Positions 21,831-46,800 of a stretch of 64,000 nt of DNA are shown piece after piece. The notes under the pieces were generated by a model, which saw nothing but the letters and a program-made list of their open reading frames with translations, had not been told where the DNA came from and searched no databases. The position numbers and the translations under genes were made by a program. Origin of the DNA: Caenorhabditis elegans (taxonomy: Eukaryota; Nematoda; Chromadorea; Rhabditida; Rhabditidae); contig NC_003281.10 in the NCBI RefSeq assembly GCF_000002985.6, positions 13,082,001-13,146,000 of the forward strand. The letters are read 5' to 3'. The first letter of the stretch is position 1; every line of letters begins with the position of its first letter.

Positions 21831-23074
21831 GCAAAAAAATCTAAAAATACGACGTAAACTAGTTAAATTACTCTAGACTTTCAAAAATTGTTTGGATAAC
21901 ACTGCGGAAAAGCTCAGCAAACAAAAGTCCCACAGTAACAATGAGAAATGACGAATGGAATCAAAGATGACGGTTTTGTCGACTAAAAAATTGCTAAAAA
22001 TTGCTAAAAATCAACTGAAAACCGAACAAAAAGATGGCAAAAAGTGTCGAAATCCGATGGATTCGTTGAGACATCGAAAAAGGTGTGTCGTCGTCGTCGT
22101 TGGTCTCCCGCGTAACCAGAATTTGAGAGAGAACGACCTCCCATTGTCTGTGTCTCTTCGATTTATATAGTACATCTCGTTGCGTTAGGCGCAACATTAT
22201 TATTGTTGAATTTGGACATTCATGCCTTTGAATGCAAGCAGGGAAATATGGGAAATTGGGAGAAAATAGAGAATTTGAGAGTCAAATTTAGTAGCAAAAT
22301 TCTGGAAAAATCGCTAAAAATCTTGGAAAAAATTTTTTTTCGAAAAATTGCAAGTAAGAAAACAGAAAAAATGAAGTTTTAAAATCATTAAATCAAAAAA
22401 AAGTTGAAAATCGATATTACCGTATCTCTTAAAGGCGCATGCATGGTAACAAGCTATGGGTATCACAACGATTTCATTTTCAAGGCTGTAAAATGAATTT
22501 TTTTAGACAAACATTTTTTCCAAATAAAAAATTAATTATTCAAACTGTCTCTTCTCTTTTAGAGCCGTTTTTCATCTTTAAAAGCCAAAAAACAGCTTTC
22601 AAGTACAGTAAGAACTTAAAGGCACATGCATTAATCAACTCTTTTTGGTCCCACCACGAACAATTCGAATTAGTTTTTTTTTTAGTTTTATGCGCATTTT
22701 GAATATTTCTGGAGCTTTTTCTCCAATTTTCGCTCAATTTTCGTGTTTTTTTCTCGAAAATTTCACTTTTTTCAAGTTTAACTTCAATAATTACACATTT
22801 TTGCATAGTTTTCCGCTTCGAAATATGGTATTTACACTTGTTAGTCACCAAAAATGAAAAAAAGTCGCTTTTATCGTCTTTTTTTTCGGTTCCGATAACG
22901 ATACTATTGTTTCCTTTGCTTTTAGAATTTGAAGGGAATTTTTTCTTTTCTACTTTTCCATTTAGCAGTTCAATTTCCCCCCAATTTTGAATTATTTTAT
23001 TAAATTATGTAATTCGCCTGAAAACTATATTTAATTGAAATTTCTTAAAAGTGGTGTAGTCGAATTTTTTTTAT

Positions 23075-23610
23075 TGCCTCATTAGACTCAAAATTGTCTG
23101 AAAACACCGAATTTCATAATGAAACTTCTTGAAAACTTTTCAGAAAAAAGTTATGACGGCTCAAAAAATGGTCTAAAATTAGTTAAAATCGGACATTTGA
23201 CCGACTTGTCAACCGGCTGGAAATAATTTTTTTTGAAATTTGAACGTCGTGAAATTTTGAGTATACAATGTCATTATCTTGCGTTTTCAACTTCATTTAG
23301 GTATTTTAAAGTCGATGGACGGCGAGATTTTTAATTTTTTTTAAACAAAAACTTGCCGTCCATCGACTTTAAAATGCCTAAATCGAGTTGAAAACGCAAG
23401 ATAATCAACTTGTATACTCAAAATTTACAAAGTGATTTCAAAAAAGTTAGTTTCCAGCCGCTTGACAAGTCGGTCAAATTTTCGATTGTAACCAATTTTA
23501 GGCCAATTTTTTGAGCCGTCATAACTTTTTTCTGAAAAGTTTCCAAGAAGTTTCATCATAAAATTCGGTGTTTTCAGACATTTTTGAGTCTAATAAGGCA
23601 ATAAAAAAAT
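23075..23610. repeat. Foldback element, arms about 250 bp
   Basis: CACCGAATTTCATAATGAAACTTCTTG...AAAGTTATGACGGCTCAAAAAA runs to a loop near 23,335, where AAAGTCGATGGACGGC meets GCCGTCCATCGACTTT, then the inverted complement. Related in layout to the 6, 16.5 and 21.5 kb elements. Confidence 0.88.
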
Positions 23611-25600
23611 ATCGACTAAGAAATTCACCAAGAATTCTTCACGAAGACTGTTCCGTTGTGTGCACCAGATTCCCCGCCAAAATGCACACTTTCCCCCGTC
23701 TCCACGCTCCGCATGCTATTTCGCCGAATTGTTGACTCTGGTGGCTCCGATCTCAAGAGCCACAAAACGTTTCTTTTTATTTTAATATATAATCTACTTT
23801 TTGTACTTTTTGCAGTATATTGGAAATATTCATTATTATTTAATAAATAAATCTGGGGATATTTATTGATTTTATGTATTTTTAAAAACAATTATTTTTT
23901 TATTCTCCCGCCGAAAAAAAAATAAAAGATTGCCCCTCATTCTCTCATCGCTGCTGCATTTCACTTTATTCACACGTTTTTTTCCCCCGGCCATCCATTT
24001 TTCATTTTCGGACACAAAAACGGACACTCTATATATTTCTTCTCCACTCTCCTCCACCTCTTCCTCCTATCTCTAACCTCCTGCGTCTCGGATCGATGAG
24101 TTGAAAAAGAAAAAGAAGAAGACACACTACATACTTCTGTTGCTGGAGACACACACACACACAAAATGCAATAATCTTGGTGCATGTTAATCCGGAGAAG
24201 AACAACCAGAAGCCGTGTGTTGGAAAAAGAAGAAAAAACTTGGTTTTTACTGCGAATTTCTTCATTTTCCCGGGCTTTTTCGGCATTTTTTTACTCAAAA
24301 CCGGCAATTTTCACTAAAAATTTCAAAGGCCCGGTTATAAATGATTTTTTTTTCAAGCAATTCCCGTCTAAAAACCTTTTCTGCAGCAGTTTCCATTAAA
24401 AATTTTTAAAATTCCGGTTGAAAATTGGTTTAAAAAGCTGATTCCAGCGCTTTTTTTTCATTTTCCGGGATTTTTTCGGCATTTTCGTTAAAACCCTTTT
24501 CTGTGACGGTTTTCACTTAAAAAAATTCGAAAATTCCGGTAAAAATCGGTTAAAAGCAGATTTCAGCGGATTTTTCGAAGCATTTTCCATTAAAAAACCT
24601 TTTCTGTGGCAGTTTCTACTAAAACTTTCGAGAGTCCCGGTTAAAAATCAATTTAAAAAGCTGATTCCGGCTCATTTTCTTCATGTTCTCGGATTTTTTT
24701 CTGCAATTCCCATTTAAATTGGTTTAAAAAGGAGATTCCTTCGCGATTTCCCGAAAAATAATTCGAAAAATTCGATTTCACCCCTTTTTCTCATTTGAAT
24801 ATCATCTATCAATATCCGGCATTTTTCCAAAATTTTCTCCGAAAATTTCGATTTTAGCTCACTTTCTCATCCAAAAATTATAGCTTTTGCATTTCCTACC
24901 CATAATACCACCGGATATTGAATATTATCCATCAATCACGTTTTTTATTCTGAATTTTTAGTGTTTAGTAGCGCTTGTGAGTTTTTTTTGCATTAAATAG
25001 GCAAAAAAACGGTCAAATTTTTCAGAAAAAAAGCTAATCTCAACAAAAAAATTCGGTTTTATTCAATTATTACCCTTTCCTACACTTTTTGTTCGTTTAT
25101 CTTCCGTATTAACTAAAATTGCATGCCTATCGACTCAAAAATTCTACTAAAAACGAAAAAATATCGAGATAAATTGCCAAAATGTGCAATAAAATATGAT
25201 AATTTAATAAAACCTCTATTCCAGTCTCTGCATCAGACCGAAATTCGGGATTTTTGCGTTTTTTCGATATTTTTGGAAAGTTTCATTATGAAATTCGGTT
25301 TTTTTTGGCCCATTTTGTGTATATTTCTGCCACATTTTTTGCTTTTAATGGGGAAAATGGACCGTAATAGCTTTGAAAAATGTCTGAAAAAGTAACAAAT
25401 GTAACTTACATCAAAAATTCTTTGAGAATTCATTTTTTTTTACAAAATTGAAAAAAAGTCATTACAGCCCATTTTCTATCATTTAAAGCACATTTTCACC
25501 GTTTAAACCTTTAAAAAATCATAATTTCTCTATCAATTCTCCTCCGTTAAATTGTCTAATTCTTCTTTTTTAAATTTTAATTCCCAAATATCGAATTCAA

Positions 25601-25606
25601 TTTCAG
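25601..25606 (+). promoter_or_regulatory. Likely trans-splice or 5' UTR acceptor of the DHHC gene
   Basis: TTTCAG 86 bp upstream of the start codon, preceded by an AT-rich stretch. No ATG lies in frame between it and 25,692. It could be an SL1 site or the end of an intron in the 5' UTR. Confidence 0.45.
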
Positions 25607-25691
25607 TAAACCTTTGCCTACCTCCCCAGAGCGCGGGGCTGCTTGGTGTTGGGGGTTCCCACGTCACAAATATACCTATCAGAATAAAATC

Positions 25692-36781
<11,090 letters not shown>

Positions 36782-37858
36782 CGTCATCAACTCTGCAGAG
36801 CCCCACCTCTCCTCATACAAAAGTACATATCTAGGCATTTATATTTATTAATTGAAATTTTGGTTTTTTTTTTTTGAAAATTCTGTTTTTTGATCATTTT
36901 TCTTTGTATTCTCTTTTCCTGTTGCTTTTTGAATTTTTTTTTCCCAAATCTCTCTCTCTCTCTGTTTTATTGTTAACTTGTGCATTTTTCAAAAAACGAA
37001 TCCGATGCTTCTCATTAAATACAACGACCCCCCCCCCCCCCTCTACTCCATTGATCCAAAAAACGATTATCGCTTTATCACTGGTACTTTGCTTGTTTTT
37101 TATCTTTTTTTTGAATTTCTATGTCTTTTTTCCCTCTCTCTATACCACTTTGTGCGAGAAAATGTGAAAATTTTCCGAGTATTTAATTCGAAAATCTGGA
37201 TTTTTTGGTTTAAAAATTATTGGAAAAACTAAATTCTTTTAATTTTGAATTACCCATATTCGGAGGATTTTCATGTTACTCAGACGCGGCTAAATTTTTT
37301 TGGCAATTTTTGCGTCCGGTCTCGACACGACAAAGAGTACTGTAATCTCAAAAGTATTGCTTTGGATTTTTTAAATCGATTTTTCAACGTTTTTCTCATA
37401 TTTTAGTTTTAAATTTATTTAAAAATTTAAATATATTCAAAAAACCCATAAATTCTTTAACAAACGCGGCCATGAAATTTTGAAACTACAGTACTCTTTA
37501 AAGGCGCATACACGCGAAAACTGCCAATATTTTTCGCGTCTGTGTAATAGACAGTAATATTATCATTTCCTCTTCTTTGTTCATCCAATGCTTTGAATTA
37601 TTTGGTATTTATTTTTGTGATTTTCGTGTTTTCTTTTTCCGAAAAAAAATGAGCCGTCTAAATGTTGGTATACATTAAAACAAGAGAAGATTAATTAATT
37701 ATTTGTTTTCACTGTCTGCGTCTCTCCTCTCTCTCTCTCACCAACACACAACTCCCGGATGTCCCGCCCAATTCTCGCGCACTCTGCTGCAGACATACAG
37801 ACCACGCCCACTTTTTGGGACATTTGGACACCGCCGACGGAGGTTGACTTTTTTAAAA
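36782..37858. other. Intergenic region upstream of zig-8
   Basis: Contains the DHHC gene 3' end (no AATAAA seen close by), a TC-rich run (36,950-36,965), a run of 14 C (37,028-37,041), a TTTAAAGGCGC-type palindrome (37,315-37,515) and a pyrimidine-rich, GC-richer stretch at 37,710-37,850 just before the zig-8 ATG. That last stretch is the likely zig-8 promoter or 5' UTR. Confidence 0.45.
37315..37515. repeat. TTTAAAGGCGC-type palindromic element
   Basis: GGTCTCGACACGACAAAGAGTACTGTAATCTC on the left and GAAACTACAGTACTCTTTAAAGGCGCATACACGCG on the right. Partial relative of 6,830-7,020. Confidence 0.75.
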
Positions 37859-40800
37859 ATGCGAAGGTTTTCGAACATTTGTGTGATATTATTCTCGTTT
37901 CTTTATGCGACAGGTTTGTTTTTTTTCTCGGATTTTTAACGTGGCCGCCGAAAAATTGGTGGCTTTTAAAATGGAATTTTTAGGCCACAAGTTCCCTGGA
38001 TTTTAGAAAACTCGGCCACCGATTTTCGCGCGGTTTTCAAACCCTGAAGTGCAATCGTGCTCCAGCGCTAATGGGGTCTCGTTAGGTATTGGCGGCAAAA
38101 CTGTAAATTCAGAATTTTCAGCGTTTTTTGTGTCAAAATTTTTTTTTAACATGTTTTTAACATGTTTAACATGTAACATGTTAAATCAATTGGAAATTTA
38201 AAAAAAAAACACTAGAAACAACGAAAAATTCTAGAAAATTTTTTGAATTTCCGGTTTTGCCGTCAAATACCTAACGAGACCTATTGGTGTTGGAGCGCGA
38301 TTGCACATTTTGATTTCAAAAACCCTCACAGAGCGAGTGTACAACGTTCGAATAAATGCTCCTTATTCATTTTATAAGCGTGGCCGAGTTTTCTGATTTT
38401 GCAGCCACGTAGTAGAAACCGCTCTCACAAGGAGTTCTGGCCTTCCTCATTGCACTTTTCGCGCCCCATTGACAAGTCGGACAACGCGTGGGAAAGTCGT
38501 GTACTCCACACTGACAAATACATTTAGTTTTACAAGCGAGCCGCGACGCGACACGCAACGCGCCGGAAATCTACATCAGATATGGCCGAGCAAAAATGGC
38601 CTAGTTCGGCAAACTCTTCCATTTCAATTTAGGAGGGAAGCCAGAAATCCGTTCGCTCTGTGCCCTTATTGTGGTTTTTATTTGTCGTTGGAGCGCGATT
38701 GCACACTTCGATTTCGAAAAATCGAAGTTTTATTGGAAAATGATCAGCTTTTTACATTTTTGAATTCAAAAATAAACAAGAAATATATAAATTCAAACGA
38801 AATTCAGTTTACAAGTGGATCACAACCACTTGACTTGAATCCTCGCATTACCTCTTCTCAACTAATCCCATTCTCAATCCATCTGCCCCTTGGAGCTCGA
38901 CGGAGCCCTCCCTCAAAGTTTACTTATATAGAATAAACTACCAGCTCGCCGAGCTTAAGGGCTCCTTTTCCGAAACGTGTCAATTATGCAGGCTTTAGCC
39001 TCCCGAAACGAGGCGTGTAAAAAGGGCAGGTGGTGGTGGCCGAAAACTTTTTGTTTTAGTTTTAGTTGTAGCAAATCGAGCGGAAAGAGGAAGAGCCACT
39101 TTGTTGTTTTCACGTGGCTCCGAGAGTCCCCCATTTCTACCTGAGAGACATCTCTCCGGCTGGGATATATCGTGGGGCCTGAACAAGTGGCAAAAATCTC
39201 ATAAAAATTGAGAAGATAACTCTTTTTTTTGGGTAAAATTGCAAAAAAAAAATCACATTGAACTTCATTGCAAGCTATGTCATTTTCGAACTATCCTGTT
39301 GAATAGGCTCCTAAAAAAATTAGCAGCAAAGGAGCAATTTGAACTTTTAAAAAAATTTTTCAGATTTTCAAAAAAAAACATTTTTTTAAATTTTTTCTAA
39401 AACTTTGGCAAATGATTAACAATGTTAATATTAACCATTTTAACACTTTCAGACTTAATCTTAATCTTTTCGGTGTTTTCTGTGCTTAAAAATATAATTT
39501 TTAACTACTTGCCAGTAATTTTTTTGTAATTTTCTGAAAAATTTCAAAAACATTTTAAATATAGAATTTTTGAAATTTCCACTAAAACTGTGTTTTTTTC
39601 GATTTTAATGTTGTTATTGCAGTGTTTTATTATAATGAAAAAATTTTTAAACGTTAAAAAAAGTAGTTTTTTTTTGAAAAATCTGAAACAAAAGTTTCTT
39701 CAGATTTTCAAAAAAAAAATTCTAATTTTTTCTGAATCTTTTGCAAATCATTAACAATGCCAATATTGGCATTACAAAATTTTAATTTTTTTCGCTATTA
39801 TTCAAGCCAAAAATCTGGCAGCCCAACTGAAAAATTGTCCATCTAGGATAAGCCACATAAAAAAACCGAAAATAAATTAGTATTGTGTTTAAAAATATTT
39901 AAAAAATCAAAAATAGACATGTTTAGTGACTTGCTGAAGTGCCTAAACAATTTCGAACAATACAACATTTTTTGAAATTTTCAAAAAATGATTAAAAAGT
40001 TCAAAATACCTAAAAAAAATCATTGACAATCCCAGTTTCTAGGGGTTTCGCACCTTTAAAAAAATCTGAAAGTTCGAAAACTTTCAAAAAATCCTCCACA
40101 GAACATTTATCATTTTCAAATTGATTCTCTCTATTTCTCTCTTCATCTGGGAGGTCAGGTTAATGGCCTCATTTCGGGGCGGCAAAACAACCTGAAAGCC
40201 CTTTGAAATATGACAAAATTTGAGCAGACATCCCAAGAAACTTACCACACGCGGGGGGGGACTTAGCAAGGATGGTGTCATGTTGTGTTGTACAGAGGGG
40301 AGGTCATAAGGTCTAGTACTTTTTAAATCGAGTTTTAGAGAAGTAGAATATATTTTAGAGGCACTTACAATAGTTCAACATAGCCGAATATCATAATAAA
40401 AAATTCCAAAAAGTTTCAGGAAAAGTTTTGGTAAATTGCCAAAATATCTCAAAATCTGGTTTTTTTTCAATAATTTCGAGCATGTTTTAAAGAAATCGGA
40501 AAAAAAATGTTTTTTTTTGGATTGACTTCTATGATTGGTCTGAAAACTAATTTCCCCCCCCCCCCCCAATTTTTGAATACACACGTGGTGTCAGAGGGTC
40601 TCATTTCGGCTTGATCTACTTAGATCTACAAAAAATGCGGGAGAACAGACGCAGACTTTTCAACTGATTTCGCATGGTTAAAAACGTGCTGACGTCACAT
40701 TTTTTTGGGCAAAAAGTTCCCCGCACTTTTTGTAGATGAAACCGCAATGAGAAAGCCTGACACCACGTGAATACAGACAAAAAAATTGAAATCATCAAAA

Positions 40801-43800
40801 TTACCAAATATCATAGCGGAAAAATTTCAAAAAAAATTCTAAATTTTATATGATTTTTCGAAAATTAGAAAAATTTGCCAAAGTTAAAAAAAAATTGAAA
40901 AAAAAGTTTTTGCCATTTTTTGGAAGTTGTCGATATAAAAATAATGTTTTCTTCCGAATTTTATATTCTCTTTACCTATATTTAAATATTAATATTCCAA
41001 CAGTGTAGGAATTGTGACCTCTCAAAAAGCGGCAAAAACTCAGTAATTGCCACTTGTCAGTAAAAAAAGCAAAACATTAATTTTTTTTAAACAGTCTTAC
41101 TATTATATTAGGTCATTTAGGTGCTGCTTCACCGTTAAAGGTACACACCCCGCGGCAATAGGAAAATTCCGACAATCGGCAATTCCGGCTATTGCCGGTT
41201 TTCAAAATTTCCGGAAATTTCGGCAATTTACCGGTACACCATTTTTAAACAAGTCCCAGGGATTTAAATTTTTAAAAGCCTAAGAAGCTCCCTACTAAAT
41301 TGAAAATCCTTGAAGTTCCCCCGAAATTATGATTTGTTTTCTCGAGAGACCCCGTGTCAACGTTTCCCACAATTTTGCCTGTCACCATGTGAATTCCCGT
41401 TCCCCCTTCTCCGCTTCCCGTGTCCCCTGGATATGATGTCCCCGGGGGAAGTCTCAGAACAAGAAGCCGTTTGTCTTCTTCTTCCGTCGGCGAGTTTTTG
41501 CTCCCTTATACTCTCCTCTGCTCCTCCTTCTTTTTTCCTAGCCCATTTTGCTCCATTTCAGGGGGGATAGTTTAGGTATTGAAAACGGGGGAAGAGTTTG
41601 TCTCCTCAAGAATATATAAACACGTTTAGGGAAAGAAGAAGGAGAAGATGACGAAGAAAAGTTTTGAGGAGCATTGAATAAGGAAATGGGATTTGTTGTA
41701 GAATTGAGAGAGAGAGAGAAAATGGGACATGATGGGATATGGGATGACGGGGGGAAAGGTATGGATGACGGGGGGAAAGAAGCGATTTCTGGTTTAGAAT
41801 TGAACGAACTAAAAATTATAGAATTTGGACTTTACTAAACACGGATTTCTGACTTCCCTCATAAATTTAAATGGAAGAGCTGTCGAACTAGGCCATTTTG
41901 GCTCGGCCATACCTGGGGTAGATTTACGGCGCGTTGCGTGTCGCGTCGCGGCTCGATTGTAAAACTAAATGTATTTGTCCGTGTGGAGTACACGACTTTC
42001 CCACGCGTTGTCCGGCTTGTCAATGGAGCACGAAAAATTCAATAAGGAAAGCCAGAACCCCGTGACTAAACATTTATATACCGTAGAGTGAACGCAAAAT
42101 TTGATCCAACATTTTTTTGAGGAGTTCCCTATTGTGGATTTTTTCAGACTTTTGAAATTTCAGTAATTTTAAATAAGAATCAAAAATTCCGGAAGATTTT
42201 TTGGAAATTTGTTTTTTTTTTCAAAGAAATTTCCTATCTTTGAAAACTTCAAATCTTTGAAATTCTGCAAAAAAGGAGCTTTGGAGCAAATTTATGGAGA
42301 TCGAAAATAGTGGAAAAAATTTTTTTTGAAAAAATTCCAGTCCGATTTTTTTTCAGTTTAAATTGCTCCAAGGTACCTTAATTTTCGTAAGGATTTATAT
42401 AAAACACATATTTTTTTTGAATGAAATGATTTTGATTTAGAAGTTAAAAATTAAGAAGCAACTCTGGAGCAAGTGAAAAATTTTTGCTCAAAATATTTTT
42501 AGAGCTACATTGAATTTACGGATTACGGTCAGTAGGAAATTAATTAAATCCTATTTTAATGGTGTTTATGGAACCAAATATTTCATAATAAAAGTAGCTT
42601 TTATTCCGAGTCAAAGCGATTTTGGAAGTCGTCGATTAGTTCTAAAAGGATTATTTTTAAAAATTGCAACAGTATTTTAGATTTCTAAAATAAAATAAAT
42701 GTTTTGAAAATTTGGCTACTGTACTTTTTAAAGGCGCAAACACTAAGTTTTTGGGCCGGTACCTCTAAATAAAAGCCTGGCGAGACCGAGATCGGCTTTA
42801 TAAGTCACAGAATTTTGCAAATGTGAAATGTTACGGGAACACTAAATTCAGAGAATGCGTACCGTGCAACATATTTGACGCGCAGAACATCTCGTAGAGA
42901 AAACTACAGTAATTCTTCAAATTACTATTGTAGCTCTGTAGTTTTCGCTACGAGATATTTTGCGCGTCAAATATGCTGTGCAATACGCATTCTCAGAATT
43001 TTGTGTTCTCGTAATAGTATTCAACATTATAATTTTACTCATCCTGCTCGGAAATTCCAAGCATCTGCCTCCTACTCTTCAACTATCACCTCTTCTTCCA
43101 AAGACCAAAACTCCTTGAGAATAATATTTTAGAATGACCAAAAAGTTCCACTATTTTTCCCGTTTTCGGAACTCCCCACTTTTCTTATCGTTTTCTCATA
43201 ATCGGGGGAGCTAGTAGTGGTGTGCTCATCAAAATGTTGAGTAAGTACGAATGCGAAAAGCAAACGGAGAAAGATGCGAATCATTTCCGTTGAATATTCA
43301 GTGAATAAGCATAAAAGAAGTTGATGGTCAAAAGTATAGAAAAAGAAGTAAAGTAAAAATATGTAAATGCAAATTTTTCGCCTATTTGCAGGACATGGTG
43401 CATCGGAGGAGGTAATGGCGTGTCTTCGACAGGAAAGGTCTCGAGTGGAAAATCCATCACAAACGATTGTTAATGTGGTGGCGGAGAATCCGGCTTACTT
43501 GCATTGTAGTGTACCTCCAGACGCGGAGCATGAGGTAGGGTATTTTGAAGATCCGGGGAGTTTAAATGTTTGTTCGAATTTTACGAAAAATTAGATAAAA
43601 ATTATTCAAATCACTATTTCTACGGGAACACAAAATTCTGAGAATGCATATTGTGCAACATATTTGAACCGCAAAATATCTCGTAGCGAAAACTACAGTA
43701 ATTCTTTAAGTGATTAATGTAGAGCTTGTGTTGATTTACGGGCTCGATTTTCGGAATAAAATTGTAGCAAGCGATTTTTTCCGGCAAATCGGCAAATCGG

Positions 43801-46800
43801 TAAATTGCCATAATTGAAAATTTCCGGCAAATCAGCAAACCGGCAAGTTGCCGATTTTTCGAATTTGTGGCCAAAAAATTGCCGAACGGCAATTACAGCC
43901 CTGCTCTGTCTCAGACTAGAAAAACAAAATTTCATCAAGTACGAAAAAAGACTGCTAATTTTGAAGATTTTTCAACTTTTACTATTTGTCTATTTTGAAT
44001 TACCGCGCCTCTAAAGGTCTCTAAACTCCGCCCATTTTTCCGTGCCGCACTTCAATTTTTAAGCTTTTTCTGATTTTCGGTAGAAACAGTTATAGTTCTC
44101 ACAAAATATTTTTAATTGAACATTTATTTTTGTTTTCATGGTATTTTCGAATTATGAACTCTTAGGTCTATTTTTCACGGATTTCTGGCTTCTCTCATAA
44201 ATTGAAATGGAAGAGTTTGCCGAACTAGGCCATTTTGGCTCGGACATATCTGGGGTAGATTAACGGCGCGTTGCGTGTCGCGTCGCGGCTCGATTTTAGT
44301 TATAAAGCTAAACGTATTTGTCCGTGTGGAGTACAAGACTTTCCCACGCGTTTTCCGGCGGGCGATCGTCAATGGAGCGCGAAAATTTCAATGAGGAAGG
44401 CCAGAGCCCCGTGAAAAAATATTATTCATCAAAAAAAAGTTGTTTCCAAATATTTAGGTGTTTTAAGATAAACGTATTTTTAAGTCAAAATTAGAAAAGG
44501 TGCGTCAAGCCCGTATTGCGGCACGGAAAAATGAGCGGAGTTTAGAGACACAAGTGCGGAAATTCAAAAACACGGGGTTCTGGCATTCCTCTTTAATTTT
44601 TTCGCGCTCCATTGACAATCGCCCGCCAGACAACGCGTGGGAAAATCGTGTACTCCAGACGGACAAATACATGTAGTTTTACAACTAAAATCGAGCTGCG
44701 ACGCGACACGCAACGCGCCGTAAATCTACCCCAGATATGGCCGAGCCAAAATGGCCTAGTCCGGAAAAACTCTTCCATTTCAATTTATGAGGGAAGCCAG
44801 AAATCCGTGAAAAATTATTTTATTTTTCGTATTTCATGATGGGTTTCATGGTCTGAGAACGGTCTAATTTTCTAGATTTGGCCTAATATTTAGGTGTTTA
44901 GGAATGAAGATAAATATATTTTAGGTGAAAATTAGAAAAGTTGCGTCAAAATTTACCAAAACCGTATTGCGGCACGGAAAAATGAGCGGAGTTTAGAAAA
45001 GAGATTTGAAAGAGTTGAAAATGAACCAAAATCAATGCTCTTTTTTTTCAAACTCAATGAATTTTTTTCTTATAAAATCCCAAGGATTCGGCCAAACGAT
45101 ATCAAATTTATTTTTTACTGGAAATCGCTCTGTTACTTGTCTAAATTTTTTTATAATTTTTTTCCGAAAAAAAAATTTGAAAACTTCCTTGTTCCAACCT
45201 CCTTAACTTTACTTTTTCTTTCTATTTCTCTATTTTATCCATCTCTTTTTTCTTGATTCCCCTGGTTGCAAAAACGTTGTCTTCTTGTCGTGGATTGAAA
45301 AAAGGAAATGGCCAATTACGAGCTTCCTGTCAAAGTGTCCCTCCCCCCTCTTCTCATGCCGCCCATCTTTTTGAGAAGAGTCCTATGCTTAGGGGGTTGC
45401 ATCATTTGGCTCATGAATCGGTAATTAGAAAGAACAAATCAAAAGGATGGGGGAAGGAAAACGGATGAGGAAGGTATAGAAGCTATTCATTAGGTAATTA
45501 TTATTCTTATGAATGAAAGAAAATTCGGAGTGGAGAAGGGGGAAGAAGAAGCATTACTCATTAGTTTAACGGAAAAAAATTGTGGGAATTTCCGTAAAAA
45601 CGTGGGCTAGACAATTCTGAGGGTGCAAAAAATTTTCTGTTACAGACCAATCAGGCCACGGGGTTCTGGCCTTCCTCATTGAATTTTTCGCGCTCCATTG
45701 ACAATCGTCCACCGGACAACGCGTGGGAATGTCGTGTACTCCACACGAGTATAACCGAGCCGCGACGCGACACGCAACGCGCCGTAAATCTACCCCAGAT
45801 ATGGCCGAGCCGAAATGGCCTAGTTCGGCAAACTCTTCTATTTAAATTTATGAGGGAAGCCAGAACACCGTGCAATCAGGGTTGTTGCAAAAAAAATTTC
45901 GACCAAAAAACAAAAAAAATTATTTTTTTCGGGAAAAACTGATACTTTCAAGTTTTCTAAACAATTTTTTTTTCGATTTTTCGATTTTCCGGGGTCGCTG
46001 TCTCGATTTTTTGGCGATTTGGGCAAAAAACTGCCTGCCTACGTGCCTGCCTTCTACCTACAGCGTGCATTTTTAACCTTCATGTGTATTTGATATAAGC
46101 CTAAGTTCAATTTTACGCTTGGTTGAAAAATTTTAATTTTTCAAATTGATGCAAAAAAAGGTTGAGAACGCCAAGACGTTGGCGGAGCTTAATGTGGAAA
46201 TTTTTGCATCGGAGACAGAAACTCCTGAGAAAAATGGTATTGATTCACATTTGATTGTTTTTGTTGTTGTATTATTTTCAAACTAAGTATAGAAAGCGAT
46301 CAAGTTGGAAATTTGCTCGGGAAGTTTTGTATAGGATGTAAAATTTTCCAAATTAAGCCCGCCCATTTCTTGGTTATCTCAATGTTTTTGAATTGAATTT
46401 TCAAAATTTTCTAGTTCAAAACTTTAATTTAATACATTTATTTAACCATTTAATTTTCCAATTAATCACAATTTCATTGTCATCCAATTTTACACATTCC
46501 TCTATTGACGTATACGCGCGCGCGCGCGAAAAACTCAACGACCGTAATCGAATCGTCCTTCTTGTCGCTTTTGTGTTGTGGAGTCTAGCTGCCCGAAGAA
46601 GCACTGTTATTATACCATTATATCCCCCCGATAACTCGCTTCTCCAATAGAACAATGAATGCACATAAAGGTGTGTGTATGGGTATGGGTATGTACAGTA
46701 TGACAGTTTGTGGGTATGGTTTAGGGAAAAAAGGTTGAGGGGATCCCTAATTAGAACTAGATGGTTTGAAAAAGTAATTCCCAAAAAAAATTGCCTGAAA

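Larger units (their letters stand above)
17456..25691. other. Divergent intergenic region between the CX gene and the DHHC gene
   Basis: About 8.2 kb separates two divergent start codons. Most of it is repeats (listed separately). Repeat-free patches that could hold promoter or 5' UTR sequence are 17,460-17,720, about 18,999-19,440 (GC-richer, includes CACGTG at 19,392-19,397), 20,580-20,800, 21,050-21,220, 22,060-22,200 and 24,000-24,260 (pyrimidine-rich on + followed by a CA dinucleotide run). No confident gene. Two short open frames here are discussed as findings. Confidence 0.5.
37914..43391 (+). other. zig-8 intron 1 (5.5 kb)
   Basis: Mostly dispersed repeats. Stretches without obvious repeats: 38,820-39,230 (includes a GC-richer 38,940-39,185), 41,300-41,840 (several pyrimidine tracts and GGGGGA runs) and 43,020-43,390. 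These are candidate cis-regulatory segments; no coding exon is convincing. A run of 14 C sits at 40,554-40,567. Confidence 0.5.

Noticed and set aside
39060..39190. Possible structured RNA or tRNA near CCGGCTGGGATATATCG
   Set aside because: No cloverleaf, no A-box/B-box pair; left as unique intron sequence.
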